From Candidatus Bathyarchaeota archaeon B24 (GTDB lineage Archaea; Thermoproteota; CALKCG01; B24), in contig LUCB01000005.1 in the NCBI GenBank assembly GCA_001593865.1, positions 1 to 64,000 on the forward strand: DNA of 64,000 nt, read 5' to 3'. Position 1 is the stretch's first letter. Every line of letters starts with the position of its first letter. Below, piece after piece: positions 48,188 to 57,944 of the stretch. A model generated the notes under the pieces. It was not told the origin of the DNA and did no database searches. It saw only the letters and a list, made by a program, of their open reading frames with translations. Position numbers and translations under genes: made by a program.

Positions 48188-49167
48188 TCTTCGACCAGCC
48201 TCCTACCTGTCAACTTGAGAAACACGTCTTCAAGAGTCGGCGGGGAGATCCTCATAGCCAGCAGCTTATACCCGTTGTTTAGAAGCCTAGACACGAGCTT
48301 CGGGGCTACCGTATCAGGGTCTTCCACGTAAACCCTTAAGCTGTTTCCGTCGACGTAGACCGCTCTTTCATAAGCATAGGGCTCGACAAGCTTCAACGCT
48401 CCGCCGGCAGGCTCCATCAACTCCAGGTTTATCACGGCCCTTAACCCGCACTCCCTCTTAAGCCTGTCGGGCTCTCCCTCGGCTACGACCCTACCCCTAT
48501 CCATTATCGCAACCCTATCCGATAAAGCCTCGGCTTCCTCCATGTAATGCGTCGCAAGGATCACGGTCTTCCCCAGGCTTCTAAGCTCGGCTATTAAATC
48601 CCACACGGTTCTCCTTATACCGGGGTCCATACCCGTGGTAGGCTCGTCTAGAAGCAGAACCTCGGGGTCACCTATCAAAGCTATCGCGAAGTTCAGTCTC
48701 TTCTTCATACCTCCAGAGTATTTCCCCGCTCTCCTATCGGCGTGTTCAAGAAGTCCGAGCTTATCGAGAAGCTCTCGACACTTTTTCACCGCTTCGCTTC
48801 CGCTTAAACCATGCAACCCAGCGTAGAACATGATGTTCTCAAACCCTGAAAGTTCGTCGTAGACAACCGGTTCTTGAGGACAGAAGCCGACAAGTCCCCT
48901 AGTCTTACTATCTAGAGGACTCGTACCTAGGATTCTGACGGTGCCTGATGTGGGATTGACGACTCCTGCCAATATGCTCAAGAGCGTGGTCTTCCCGGCT
49001 CCGTTGGGTCCCAGTAGACCATAGACCTCGCCCCGCTTCACCTCGAAGCTCACGTCGTCGACCGCGGTTCTGTCCCCAAATCTCTTGGAGACGTTCTTGA
49101 CGGATACCGCGGGCTCATACATAGACCGGTCGTTTGAAAGATTCATCAAATAGCCCCTATCTTTCAA
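48184..49167 (-). CDS. ABC transporter ATP-binding protein
   Basis: GPNGAGKTTLLSILAG, YSGGMKKRLNFAIALIGDPEVLLLDEPTTGMDP. Confidence 0.94.
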   Translation of the reverse strand: MKDRGYLMNLSNDRSMYEPAVSVKNVSKRFGDRTAVDDVSFEVKRGEVYGLLGPNGAGKTTLLSILAGVVNPTSGTVRILGTSPLDSKTRGLVGFCPQEPVVYDELSGFENIMFYAGLHGLSGSEAVKKCRELLDKLGLLEHADRRAGKYSGGMKKRLNFAIALIGDPEVLLLDEPTTGMDPGIRRTVWDLIAELRSLGKTVILATHYMEEAEALSDRVAIMDRGRVVAEGEPDRLKRECGLRAVINLELMEPAGGALKLVEPYAYERAVYVDGNSLRVYVEDPDTVAPKLVSRLLNNGYKLLAMRISPPTLEDVFLKLTGRRLVEE

Positions 49168-49278
49168 AGATAGGATTCGAGGGTTAATAACGTTTCAGAA
49201 GGCGCTCTTAATAAACCCGGCCTTGAATACGTAAAGTTTAACAGGTTTTCATCCTCAATACATCCGGGTTGAGGATTC

Positions 49279-50046
49279 ATGAAAGTAATGGTCTGTGGTA
49301 AGGGCGGGGTCGGTAAAACCGTTTTAACAGTTCTCCTAGCCGAGGCGTTGTCTGAGAAGTATAAGACATACATAGTCGACTCAGACGAGTCTAACATACT
49401 TTTACCCAAGCTTCTAGGCGTCCCCCCTCCGAAACCCCTAGTCGAATACGTGGGTGGAAAAGCCGAAGAAGAGGAGTTCGAGAGGAGAGAGCCGGACATA
49501 GCTAAAGCCTTAGCCAGAGCCGGTCAAGGGGTGAGACTAAGCCTCCTACCGGATGAGTACATCTCCTACTCGGCCGAGGGTATAGGTTTAGTCACGATAG
49601 GTAAGGTTAGGGAATACGGCGAAGGATGCGCCTGCCCGTTCAACATTTTGACGAGGATCCTTCTGAAGAACCTTGTTCTCGAAGAGTCGGAGGTGGTTCT
49701 AGTAGACACAGACGCTGGTATAGAGCATGTCGGTCGGAGGGTCGAGGAAACTGTGGACGGCGTATTGGCGGTCGTAGACCCCACGGCTGAATCCCTCCGG
49801 TCAGCCCTCCTCCTAAGAGACATAGTCTCTAAACTGGGTAAAGGCTTCTGGGTGGTCGCGAACAAGATAACACCCAGGACCTGGGCCTTGATCAGCAGGG
49901 AAGCTGGTCGTCTCGGGCTTAGAATAGATGGGGTCGTAAGGTTCGACGACGACGTCTTCGAGTCCACCCTCCTAGGTGGAAGGCTCAGATATAAAACCGC
50001 GTTGGATGACGTAAAGTCGCTTGCTAAAACCCTGAAGCTACTCTAG
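49279..50046 (+). CDS. CooC/MinD-like P-loop ATPase (CODH maturation type)
   Basis: KVMVCGKGGVGKTVLTVLLAEAL, GEGCACPFNILTRILLKNLV, VDTDAGIEHVGRRVEETVDGVLAVVDPTAES. Confidence 0.85.
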   Translation: MKVMVCGKGGVGKTVLTVLLAEALSEKYKTYIVDSDESNILLPKLLGVPPPKPLVEYVGGKAEEEEFERREPDIAKALARAGQGVRLSLLPDEYISYSAEGIGLVTIGKVREYGEGCACPFNILTRILLKNLVLEESEVVLVDTDAGIEHVGRRVEETVDGVLAVVDPTAESLRSALLLRDIVSKLGKGFWVVANKITPRTWALISREAGRLGLRIDGVVRFDDDVFESTLLGGRLRYKTALDDVKSLAKTLKLL

Positions 50047-50954
50047 CAGCCGCTGAACCTCTCGACTTTTCTGAGCTCAGGCTTATCCATACCGCCGTCT
50101 TGATACGCGTACACGAACTCCTTCAAGCTGTGGGCGGCTCCGACCTCTCCCTTATTGTTCAACGCCAGAACAGCTATGCCCCCATCGAAGTTTCTACGGT
50201 AGAGGGTTTCGGCTATCGCTTTCTCACACGCCTCTTTAGGGTTAAGTCCCGAGGCCATCAGGTCGCATACTCGCTTAGACAAGCAATAGTTTATGGCGAC
50301 CTCTCCCGTACCCGTCGTAACAGCCCCTCCGACCCTGTTATCGACGTAAAGCCCAGCGCCTATTACGGCGGAGTCGCCGACCCTACCCGGCATTTTCATG
50401 AACAAACCGGTCGTGGAGTTCCCAGCCGCCATACATCCCTTAGCATCCAACGCCACAGCGCTCACGGTCTCCTTCCAAAGTCCGCCTACAGCCTTCCAAA
50501 CCCTACCGTAGAAAGACTCCACTTCATACTTCCCCTTTCTAAGGTTCTCAAGCATCTCCTCCCACCTCTCTCTGGAGCCTGGCTTCCAGAAACGTTCCCT
50601 CTTAAACCCGCATCTCAACGCGAACTTCAAAGCCCCCTCCCCTACGAGCAACACGTGGGGCGTAAGCTCCATGACCTTCCTAGCGACCGATATGGGATGT
50701 CTTATGTCTTTAAGGGCGCCTACTGCACCGCATCTTAGGGTTCCACCGTCCATTATAGATGCGTCGAGCTCGACCTCGCCTTCGACGTTCGGAAGTCCAC
50801 CCAAACCTACGCTTAAAACCTCTAGGTCGTCTTCCACGACCTTTATACCCTCTTCGACGGCGTCTAAGGCCGAACCACCTGACAGTAGAATATCCATACC
50901 CTTCGAGACGGCTTTAACCCCGAAATTCCACGTAGCGACCATAACGGGCTTCAT
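50043..50954 (-). CDS. Asparaginase/isoaspartyl peptidase (N-terminal nucleophile type)
   Basis: SGGSALDAVEEGIKVVEDD, TVSAVALDAKGCMAAGNSTTGLFMKMPGRVGDSAVIGAGLYVDNRVGGAVTTGTGE. Confidence 0.9.
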   Translation of the reverse strand: MKPVMVATWNFGVKAVSKGMDILLSGGSALDAVEEGIKVVEDDLEVLSVGLGGLPNVEGEVELDASIMDGGTLRCGAVGALKDIRHPISVARKVMELTPHVLLVGEGALKFALRCGFKRERFWKPGSRERWEEMLENLRKGKYEVESFYGRVWKAVGGLWKETVSAVALDAKGCMAAGNSTTGLFMKMPGRVGDSAVIGAGLYVDNRVGGAVTTGTGEVAINYCLSKRVCDLMASGLNPKEACEKAIAETLYRRNFDGGIAVLALNNKGEVGAAHSLKEFVYAYQDGGMDKPELRKVERFSGC

Positions 50955-50984
50955 GGCTCAGCGAAATCCATTTAAACCGTCTAC

Positions 50985-51959
50985 TTGCTTAAAACTTTTG
51001 ACTTGCCGCTTCGTATTCCACGTCTGATCTTAGGGTCTCAGCCGTTTCTAGGCGAATCCTACCAAGGAGAGGAGAAAAACCGCATATACAGGGATAGGTT
51101 TTCAGACGAATCGTTCACGGCTAGGCTTCTGAGAGAGGCTTACCGGCTTGGTTTGGACACGGTCTCCGTGATGGCTATGCCCGGTAACCCTCTTTTCCAT
51201 AAGCTTTTGAAAGTCTTAAAGAGTCTGAGGGAGGAAAGTCTAGAGTTTAAAGCGGCTCCCTGCGTGAGCATACCTCTTAAAGTCGACGAGACCCCGGTCG
51301 ACGACTATAGGCGATGGTTAACCTACTATGTGTACGAGTCAAAGCTTGTAGGTGAAGAAGCCGTCAGGAGCAAATACCTTCAAGACCCTATACTCCTCAC
51401 CAGACCGGGGTGGAGGAAGAGGTTCTCCGAGCTACTTAAGCATGGTAGACCATACACGAAGGCTGATTTCGAGAGGGTTAGGGTGGACTTTAAAGCCGTG
51501 GTCGACAGGATCCGGCTTTATGAGGGTTTAGGAAGACCCTTCGCGAACATAGGCTCCGAGTCGGATTTCCTAGCGGTAGCCGGTAGGTTCGACCTTCTAG
51601 GCGAAGTAGTCGATAGGTTGAGGGCCGCCGGATATGAGAGCGTGTTAATCTCATCCCATCACGCCGGGTTCACGATACCCCTACTCGAGGATTCCCGGCT
51701 TAGGGTAGACGGGTATGCCACACCCTTAAACCCCCTAGGCGCCCTGATGCTTCCAAGTATGGAATCTGCCCTAAGCGCGATAAGAATGGTCAGAGATAGG
51801 GTCGTGGCTATAAAGCCTATGGCGGGTGGAAGAGTCGACCCATTTAAGGCCTTCAAGTTTCTAGCCGGTGAAGGTGTGAGACACTGCATGGTCGGCGTAG
51901 CCTCCATCGATGAGCTCAAAACCGATGTAGAAGCCTCTAAATATATCTTCAGGTTATAA
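50985..51959 (+). CDS. TIM-barrel protein, aldo/keto reductase-like archaeal family
   Basis: RLILGSQPFLGESYQGEEKN; MVRDRVVAIKPMAGGRVDPFKAFKFLAGEGVRHCMVGVASIDEL. Confidence 0.55.
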   Translation: MLKTFDLPLRIPRLILGSQPFLGESYQGEEKNRIYRDRFSDESFTARLLREAYRLGLDTVSVMAMPGNPLFHKLLKVLKSLREESLEFKAAPCVSIPLKVDETPVDDYRRWLTYYVYESKLVGEEAVRSKYLQDPILLTRPGWRKRFSELLKHGRPYTKADFERVRVDFKAVVDRIRLYEGLGRPFANIGSESDFLAVAGRFDLLGEVVDRLRAAGYESVLISSHHAGFTIPLLEDSRLRVDGYATPLNPLGALMLPSMESALSAIRMVRDRVVAIKPMAGGRVDPFKAFKFLAGEGVRHCMVGVASIDELKTDVEASKYIFRL

Positions 51960-51965
51960 GGTGGT

Positions 51966-52553
51966 TTGAGCGGTTTGTTAAGGAAGCTCCCGAGGAAGCG
52001 TAGGCTTGTCTTGAATACTCTGATATCGTCTGTACTATTCGTGGTTTTCACGGTCTTAGGCTCGACGATAGAGATGTCTGAGAGCATAGGGATCCTAGAA
52101 GAGCTTGAGACCTTATCGGAGTTCCTTAAGGGTCTTCCGACCCCGATACTGGCTCTGGCGATATTCGCGAACAACTTCGTCAAAGCACTTCTCCTGATCC
52201 CATCAGGAGCGGTCTTCGGCCTACCACCCATAGCGTTCATAGCGTTCAACGGCTTGATACTCGGCGTGGTCTTCAACTACAGCGCGGCAAACCTAGGCGT
52301 CTGGACCACCCTGGCAGGGATCCTACCCCATGGTATTTTAGAGATCCCGGCGATACTGATGGCTTCTGGTTTAGCGTTAAACGTGGGCTGGGAGGTTTGG
52401 ATGAAAGTGCTAGGTAGAGACGGGAAACCCAAGGCGACGATTAAAGAGGGTCTGAAGACTTGTCTACGGGTGATCCTACCGCTACTTGTAGTGGCGGCTT
52501 TAATCGAAGTCTACGTCACACCATTGATCGTTATGCTGATAGCTAGGGCTTAG
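51966..52553 (+). CDS. SpoIIM-like (DUF95) membrane protein
   Basis: IFANNFVKALLLIPSGAVFGLPPIAFIAFNGLILG; LPHGILEIPAILMASGLAL. Confidence 0.85.
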   Translation: MSGLLRKLPRKRRLVLNTLISSVLFVVFTVLGSTIEMSESIGILEELETLSEFLKGLPTPILALAIFANNFVKALLLIPSGAVFGLPPIAFIAFNGLILGVVFNYSAANLGVWTTLAGILPHGILEIPAILMASGLALNVGWEVWMKVLGRDGKPKATIKEGLKTCLRVILPLLVVAALIEVYVTPLIVMLIARA

Positions 52554-52721
52554 GAGGTTTTGTTTCACCTAATGATCTAGCGCGTCGGTTGGGAGCGCCG
52601 AGGGCCGTAAATCTATAGGTCAGAAGACCGACTTACAAGATTCACTCCTTAGAGGAGTTGTAAAGATTAACGGTAGCGAAGAGTATGTTAGCCATATATT
52701 TAATAACTCGACTGAACTAAT

Positions 52722-53240
52722 ATGTACATCGGTGGTATGTGGAGCCGTGTGCTTAAGAGGCTCGAGTCCTATCCGGCTAGGATAAAGGTGGCTAAAGCCA
52801 TAATAGAACTCGGCTTCAGGATATCTGAGGACGGTAAGATCTACTGCGGTCCGGTCGAGCAGAGCTACCAGAAGATCGCCCGGGCTCTCGACGTCGATAG
52901 GAGGGTTGTGAAGGAGACTGTCTACACGATTCTCAGGGATCCGGAACTTAGGGAGATATTCAAGTCTCTCAGGCCGTCTGGGCCGCTGTTGTCGGATGTG
53001 GCTAAACACCTAGGCTTCTCGGTTATAGAGATCTATGCGGACTCCAAGAAGGCGGGTATACTCGCTAAGGCGTCTAGTATCGTGGCCTCAGAGGGTATAA
53101 GTATAAGGCAGGCCGTGGCGGAAGACCCAGACCTATCGCCTGAGCCCAAGCTGATTCTCGTCATAGAAAAACCGGTGTCTGGAAACGCTTTGAACAAGAT
53201 ACTCGAAATAGACGGTGTGAAGAAGATTTCAGTATACTGA
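52722..53240 (+). CDS. HTH plus ACT domain amino-acid-responsive regulator
   Basis: ARALDVDRRVVKETVYTILRDPELREIF; C-terminal ACT-like GILAKASSIVASEGISIRQAVAEDPDLSPEPKLILVIEKPVSGNALNKILEIDGVKKISVY. Confidence 0.8.
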   Translation: MYIGGMWSRVLKRLESYPARIKVAKAIIELGFRISEDGKIYCGPVEQSYQKIARALDVDRRVVKETVYTILRDPELREIFKSLRPSGPLLSDVAKHLGFSVIEIYADSKKAGILAKASSIVASEGISIRQAVAEDPDLSPEPKLILVIEKPVSGNALNKILEIDGVKKISVY

Positions 53241-53269
53241 GGAGAAAAAGGAAGAAAAGGGGAGCTAGC

Positions 53270-53971
<702 letters not shown>

Positions 53972-54050
53972 TTATCAGCTCTCTTAAAGTAGAGTTTTTA
54001 TTTAGTGTGCTCCTAGAAAAGTCTTCTTGTTTGAAGACGGAGAGGATGCC

Positions 54051-55679
54051 GTGTTGGTTAAATTCATATTCGTAACCGGAGGCGTGTTGTCGAGTGTAGG
54101 TAAGGGAATAGTCACAGCCTCCATAGGTAAGATCCTCCAGGTCCGAGGCTATAGGGTTTCGGTGATAAAGATCGACCCCTATCTAAACGTAGACTGCGGG
54201 ACGATGAACCCGTATCAACACGGCGAGATATTCGTCACGGAAGATGGGGGTGAGATCGACCTCGACCTCGGACACTACGAGAGGTTTCTGGACATAAACC
54301 TGACTAAAGACCATAATATAACGACCGGGCAGATTTACTGGGAGGTTATACGTAGGGAGCGTAAGGGCGACTACCTGGGTAGATGCGTCCAGATAGTACC
54401 TCATATAACCGACGAGATCAAACGGCGCATATACATGATCGCCGATAGGGAGCCTATAGACGTGCTCCTGACAGAGGTGGGCGGTACGGTAGGCGACATC
54501 GAAGGCCTACCATACCTCGAAGCCATACGTCAGATAAGGCTTGAGAAGGGCTATGAGCATACGATGTTCGTCCATGTAGCCCTCGTCCCGATACTAGACG
54601 TCACCGGAGAGGAGAAGACCAAACCCCTACAGCACAGCGTCAACGAGCTGAGGAGGATAGGTATTCAACCCGACGTCATAGTGGCCCGGTGCGTCAGGAT
54701 GATAGGTAAAGAGGCTAAGGCTAAGATAGCCTTGTTCGGAACCATACCTGAGGAGGCGGTGTTTTGCTCTTACACGCTTCCGTGCATATATCAGGCCCCG
54801 CTCATGCTCGACGAGCAGGGCATGGGGGATTACATAGTCAAGAGGCTCGGTTTAGCCGCTAGAAAACCCGACTGGACCAGGTGGAGACGCATAGTAGAGT
54901 CATTCCTCGACGCCAAGTATGAGGTTAGGGTCGCGATGGTCGGTAAATACGCGGCTCTGGCAGACGCATATGTTAGCATAAACGAGGCGATCAAACATGC
55001 CGCCGCCTACTGTAACGCTAGAGCACATATAGACTGGATAGAGGCTGAGGAGTTTGAGAACCCTGAGAACCTTAAGAGGCTCTCTGACTACGACGGTATT
55101 CTGATACCTCCAGGCTTCGGTGCACGTGGTACGGAGGGTAAAATCATGGCTGCAGACTACGCCAGACGGATGAACATTCCCCTGCTAGGTATATGCTTCG
55201 GCTTCCAGATGTCTATAGTGGCGTTTGCAAGGTACGTATGCGGTCTTAAAGACGCCAACAGTACGGAGAACGACCCTGATACACCTAACCCTGTCATAGA
55301 CCTTATGCCTGAGCAGAAGAACGTGAAGATGCTCGGGGGCACCATGCGGCTCGGGGCTCAGCCTGTAAGGCTTATCCCAGGGACCCTTGCCCATAGGCTT
55401 TACGGCGGTAAGGCTGTAGTCATGGAGAGGCATAGGCATAGGTGGGAGGTTAATCCTAAGTACTGGAGCATCCTCCAGGAGAACGGTATGGTCTTCTCAG
55501 GCTTCACATTAGACGGCACGAGGGTCGAGATATTCGAGCTTCCTGACAGGTACTTCTACATGGGAACCCAGTTCCACCCAGAGTTTAAGAGTAGACCTGG
55601 AAAGCCGTCTCCCCCGTATTACGGTTTTATAAAGGCGTGTTTGGATAGGAGACTTGGTAAACCTAGACCAGAGCTCTAA
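54051..55679 (+). CDS. pyrG: CTP synthase
   Basis: [58 protein letters not shown]; start probably GTG 54051 or TTG 54054. Confidence 0.96.
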   Translation: MLVKFIFVTGGVLSSVGKGIVTASIGKILQVRGYRVSVIKIDPYLNVDCGTMNPYQHGEIFVTEDGGEIDLDLGHYERFLDINLTKDHNITTGQIYWEVIRRERKGDYLGRCVQIVPHITDEIKRRIYMIADREPIDVLLTEVGGTVGDIEGLPYLEAIRQIRLEKGYEHTMFVHVALVPILDVTGEEKTKPLQHSVNELRRIGIQPDVIVARCVRMIGKEAKAKIALFGTIPEEAVFCSYTLPCIYQAPLMLDEQGMGDYIVKRLGLAARKPDWTRWRRIVESFLDAKYEVRVAMVGKYAALADAYVSINEAIKHAAAYCNARAHIDWIEAEEFENPENLKRLSDYDGILIPPGFGARGTEGKIMAADYARRMNIPLLGICFGFQMSIVAFARYVCGLKDANSTENDPDTPNPVIDLMPEQKNVKMLGGTMRLGAQPVRLIPGTLAHRLYGGKAVVMERHRHRWEVNPKYWSILQENGMVFSGFTLDGTRVEIFELPDRYFYMGTQFHPEFKSRPGKPSPPYYGFIKACLDRRLGKPRPEL

Positions 55680-55730
55680 CCGGGAAAAAAAGGGAATAGT
55701 TGTCAGCCGAGACCTTTAGCCGCCGAGAGT

Positions 55731-55886
55731 CTATGCGACTCTCGTAGCCGTTCGGAACCTCGTCTTACAGTTAGGGCATTCGAAGAGGGATATGCGAACC
55801 CTAGGCCCCTTCTTCCTCTTGGGTTGAATCTCCCATTCCTTTATAGGTTTTTCAACCTCCGTACCACACTTCGGGCACTTAGCCAT
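55731..55886 (-). CDS. Small (51 aa) zinc-ribbon protein, Cren7-like chromatin protein candidate
   Basis: MAKCPKCGTEVEKPIKEWEIQPKRKKGPRVRISLFECPNCKTRFRTATRVA; ATG at 55884-55886; the ORF-track start at 55985 runs through the promoter. Confidence 0.75.
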   Translation of the reverse strand: MAKCPKCGTEVEKPIKEWEIQPKRKKGPRVRISLFECPNCKTRFRTATRVA

Positions 55887-55895
55887 CTTCCATAC

Positions 55896-55980
55896 CTCCA
55901 TGATGGAGATGGAGGTCCATGATATATAAGATTTTCCATGATGGATCGTTGGCCTTAAGGTGTTCGAATATTGTCCATCA
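55896..55980 (-). promoter_or_regulatory. Operator array TCCATGATGGA (palindromes centred 55902 and 55940, half-site centred 55921, distal half-site at 55974) around a TATA box (55921-55930)
   Basis: Direct reading: CTCCATGATGGAG, TCCATGAT, TCCATGATGGA; TCCAT starts at 55897, 55916, 55935 and 55974. Confidence 0.7.
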
Positions 55981-56077
55981 AGCATATCGGTTAAGGAGAC
56001 TCATGTAAATATCGCCTTCCTTCACGAGGCTCTTTATCTTGGTTATGGTAATTTTAAACACCTAAAATACCTAGATG

Positions 56078-57244
56078 TTAGGTGAATTCTTTGATTATCG
56101 ACACGATCTTCTCGACACCGTCGTAGCTTCTAAGCTCCCTAGATGTCTTACGGCATCTATCCACAAACCCCTCGTTCATAACTCTGCCTATAGCCTCCAG
56201 AAGCCTTTCTCTGCTAAGCTCCTCTTGGTTTAGAGCTATCCCCAGCCCCATCTCCTCAACCCTAGACGCGTTACCCATCTGCTCGGTGTGATTCGGCGTA
56301 GGTATCAGAACCATCGGCTTACCATAGTACATACACTGCGTGATCGTCCCATGCCCGGCTCTGGAGACCACTAGGTCGCATGCTTTAAGATACTCGAACC
56401 TATTATCCAACCAGTCGTAGAGGATCAGCGGGCCGTACCGAACCGGCTCAGAATTCCCGTTGGAGTTAGCCCTAGACATGACTATCTGAAACCCGTCAAC
56501 AGTCTTGAATATAGAGGTTAAGACGTCGATCAAATATCTACGTTCTCTGAGGGGGCCGCTTATGGGCGCGAACACAAGAGGCTTGTCGGGGTCGAGGCCG
56601 AGTTTTTCTTTAAGCTCTTCACGGCTCGGAAGCTCATCCGGTTTAACCGAGATCACCGGGCCTACCAGGAAAACCTTCTTAGAGTATGCGGGAGGTATCT
56701 CGAGGTTTCCCAGGGAGACTGTGTAGGGCATAGGGTAATCCGGTATCAGCACGAGGTCGCTTACCGTCCACACCCTTCCGATGAGCGCTAACGCTCCGGC
56801 GTCTACAAGCCTACACAGTCTGAGAAAACGTCTCCTACGGGGGATGATCAGTTTAAACTGGTTCAGTATGGTTATGCACGGTATTCTAAGTATCTTGGCG
56901 GCGACTATGCTCGAAACCCTGCTATCAGACACTACGACCTCTGGCTGGTGCTCGCTTATCGACATGAGCTCGAACGCTATCTGCTTGAGAACCTTTATCG
57001 ACGCTATGAACGGACCCGGGTTCACCGTACTTTGTCTGAAGTCGACCGACCCATCTACTTTGACCGCGAACCCTATGGAGGGTGCCTTCTTGAACCTGAA
57101 CTGGTATCTGCTTACGTACTCCAGTCCATCGCTGTAGGTCGAGAAGACTACGTCGGCCCCCTCCCTTGCGAGTCTCATGGCTATCGGTATACACCGGCCT
57201 GCGTGTCCTAGACCTATCCCGCATACTCCGAAGTAGACCCGCAT
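56078..57244 (-). CDS. UDP-glycosyltransferase/MurG-like glycosyltransferase
   Basis: GVCGIGLGHAGRCIPIAMRL; VSRAGHGTITQCMYYGKPMVLIPTPNHTEQMGNASRVEEMGLG. Confidence 0.9.
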   Translation of the reverse strand: MRVYFGVCGIGLGHAGRCIPIAMRLAREGADVVFSTYSDGLEYVSRYQFRFKKAPSIGFAVKVDGSVDFRQSTVNPGPFIASIKVLKQIAFELMSISEHQPEVVVSDSRVSSIVAAKILRIPCITILNQFKLIIPRRRRFLRLCRLVDAGALALIGRVWTVSDLVLIPDYPMPYTVSLGNLEIPPAYSKKVFLVGPVISVKPDELPSREELKEKLGLDPDKPLVFAPISGPLRERRYLIDVLTSIFKTVDGFQIVMSRANSNGNSEPVRYGPLILYDWLDNRFEYLKACDLVVSRAGHGTITQCMYYGKPMVLIPTPNHTEQMGNASRVEEMGLGIALNQEELSRERLLEAIGRVMNEGFVDRCRKTSRELRSYDGVEKIVSIIKEFT

Positions 57245-57250
57245 AGTCTC

Positions 57251-57877
57251 CTACCCTAACCTTCTCCGTATAACTCTCCCCCTAGGCTCCTCCTCCTCGA
57301 AGACCTCGGCTTGAAACCTGTAGACCCGTGTTCCTGGTACAAGCCAGCTGTCTGGGGGTAAGCCGGCTTTCATACATGCATAGCTTAGAAACTCCTCCTC
57401 GTCCCAGCCCCACTCGACCGGGACTTGTGGAAGCAACAGCCCCCTGTAGTATCCTCTTTCGACGATCAAGCCGTCGACCCCGATTCTGATAGCCTTAGGA
57501 AGCTCCCTAGGGTCTCTCACCTTTATCAGCTCAGGCACTGTTAAAACGCTTACCTCAACCGCTATTTCATCCATTTCCTCGAGCTTTACAGGCGGAAACC
57601 TGGGGTCTCCGACAGCAGCCTCTATGGCGCTCTCTATAGTAGCCTCGACTAAGGGGTGTGTAGGATATGGAAACCCTATACAGCCCCTAAGCTCTCTAGC
57701 ACCTCCCTTAACCGTGTTTAGAGTCACGAACACACCTCTCTTGCCTTTCAGACGCTCAGGCGTATCGTTAGGAGGCTCTATCTTAACCCCGTTTCTAAGA
57801 TACTCCTCTATGCTTCTCCTAGCCAGTCTCACCAGAAACGCGCCCTCCTCGTCTGTTAAAGCAGACAACGCTACCAC
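57251..57877 (-). CDS. AMMECR1 domain protein (TIGR00296 family)
   Basis: [51 protein letters not shown]. Confidence 0.94.
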   Translation of the reverse strand: MVALSALTDEEGAFLVRLARRSIEEYLRNGVKIEPPNDTPERLKGKRGVFVTLNTVKGGARELRGCIGFPYPTHPLVEATIESAIEAAVGDPRFPPVKLEEMDEIAVEVSVLTVPELIKVRDPRELPKAIRIGVDGLIVERGYYRGLLLPQVPVEWGWDEEEFLSYACMKAGLPPDSWLVPGTRVYRFQAEVFEEEEPRGRVIRRRLG

Positions 57878-57944
57878 CGCTGAACCGAGAGTCCCGTGCT
57901 AAAAGTAGGTTTAAGGGTAACTTCTTATAGAAGTTTCCCTTAGA

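Noticed and set aside
52585-52640. Possible H/ACA guide RNA (GTCGGT/ACCGAC stem followed by TTACA)
   Set aside because: No convincing pseudouridylation pocket or K-turn; reported only as a structured segment
54027-54050. Upstream extension of pyrG in the ORF track
   Set aside because: Residues MFEDGEDA precede the conserved CTP synthase start; a GTG/TTG start at 54051/54054 behind a purine-rich GAGAGGAT is more likely
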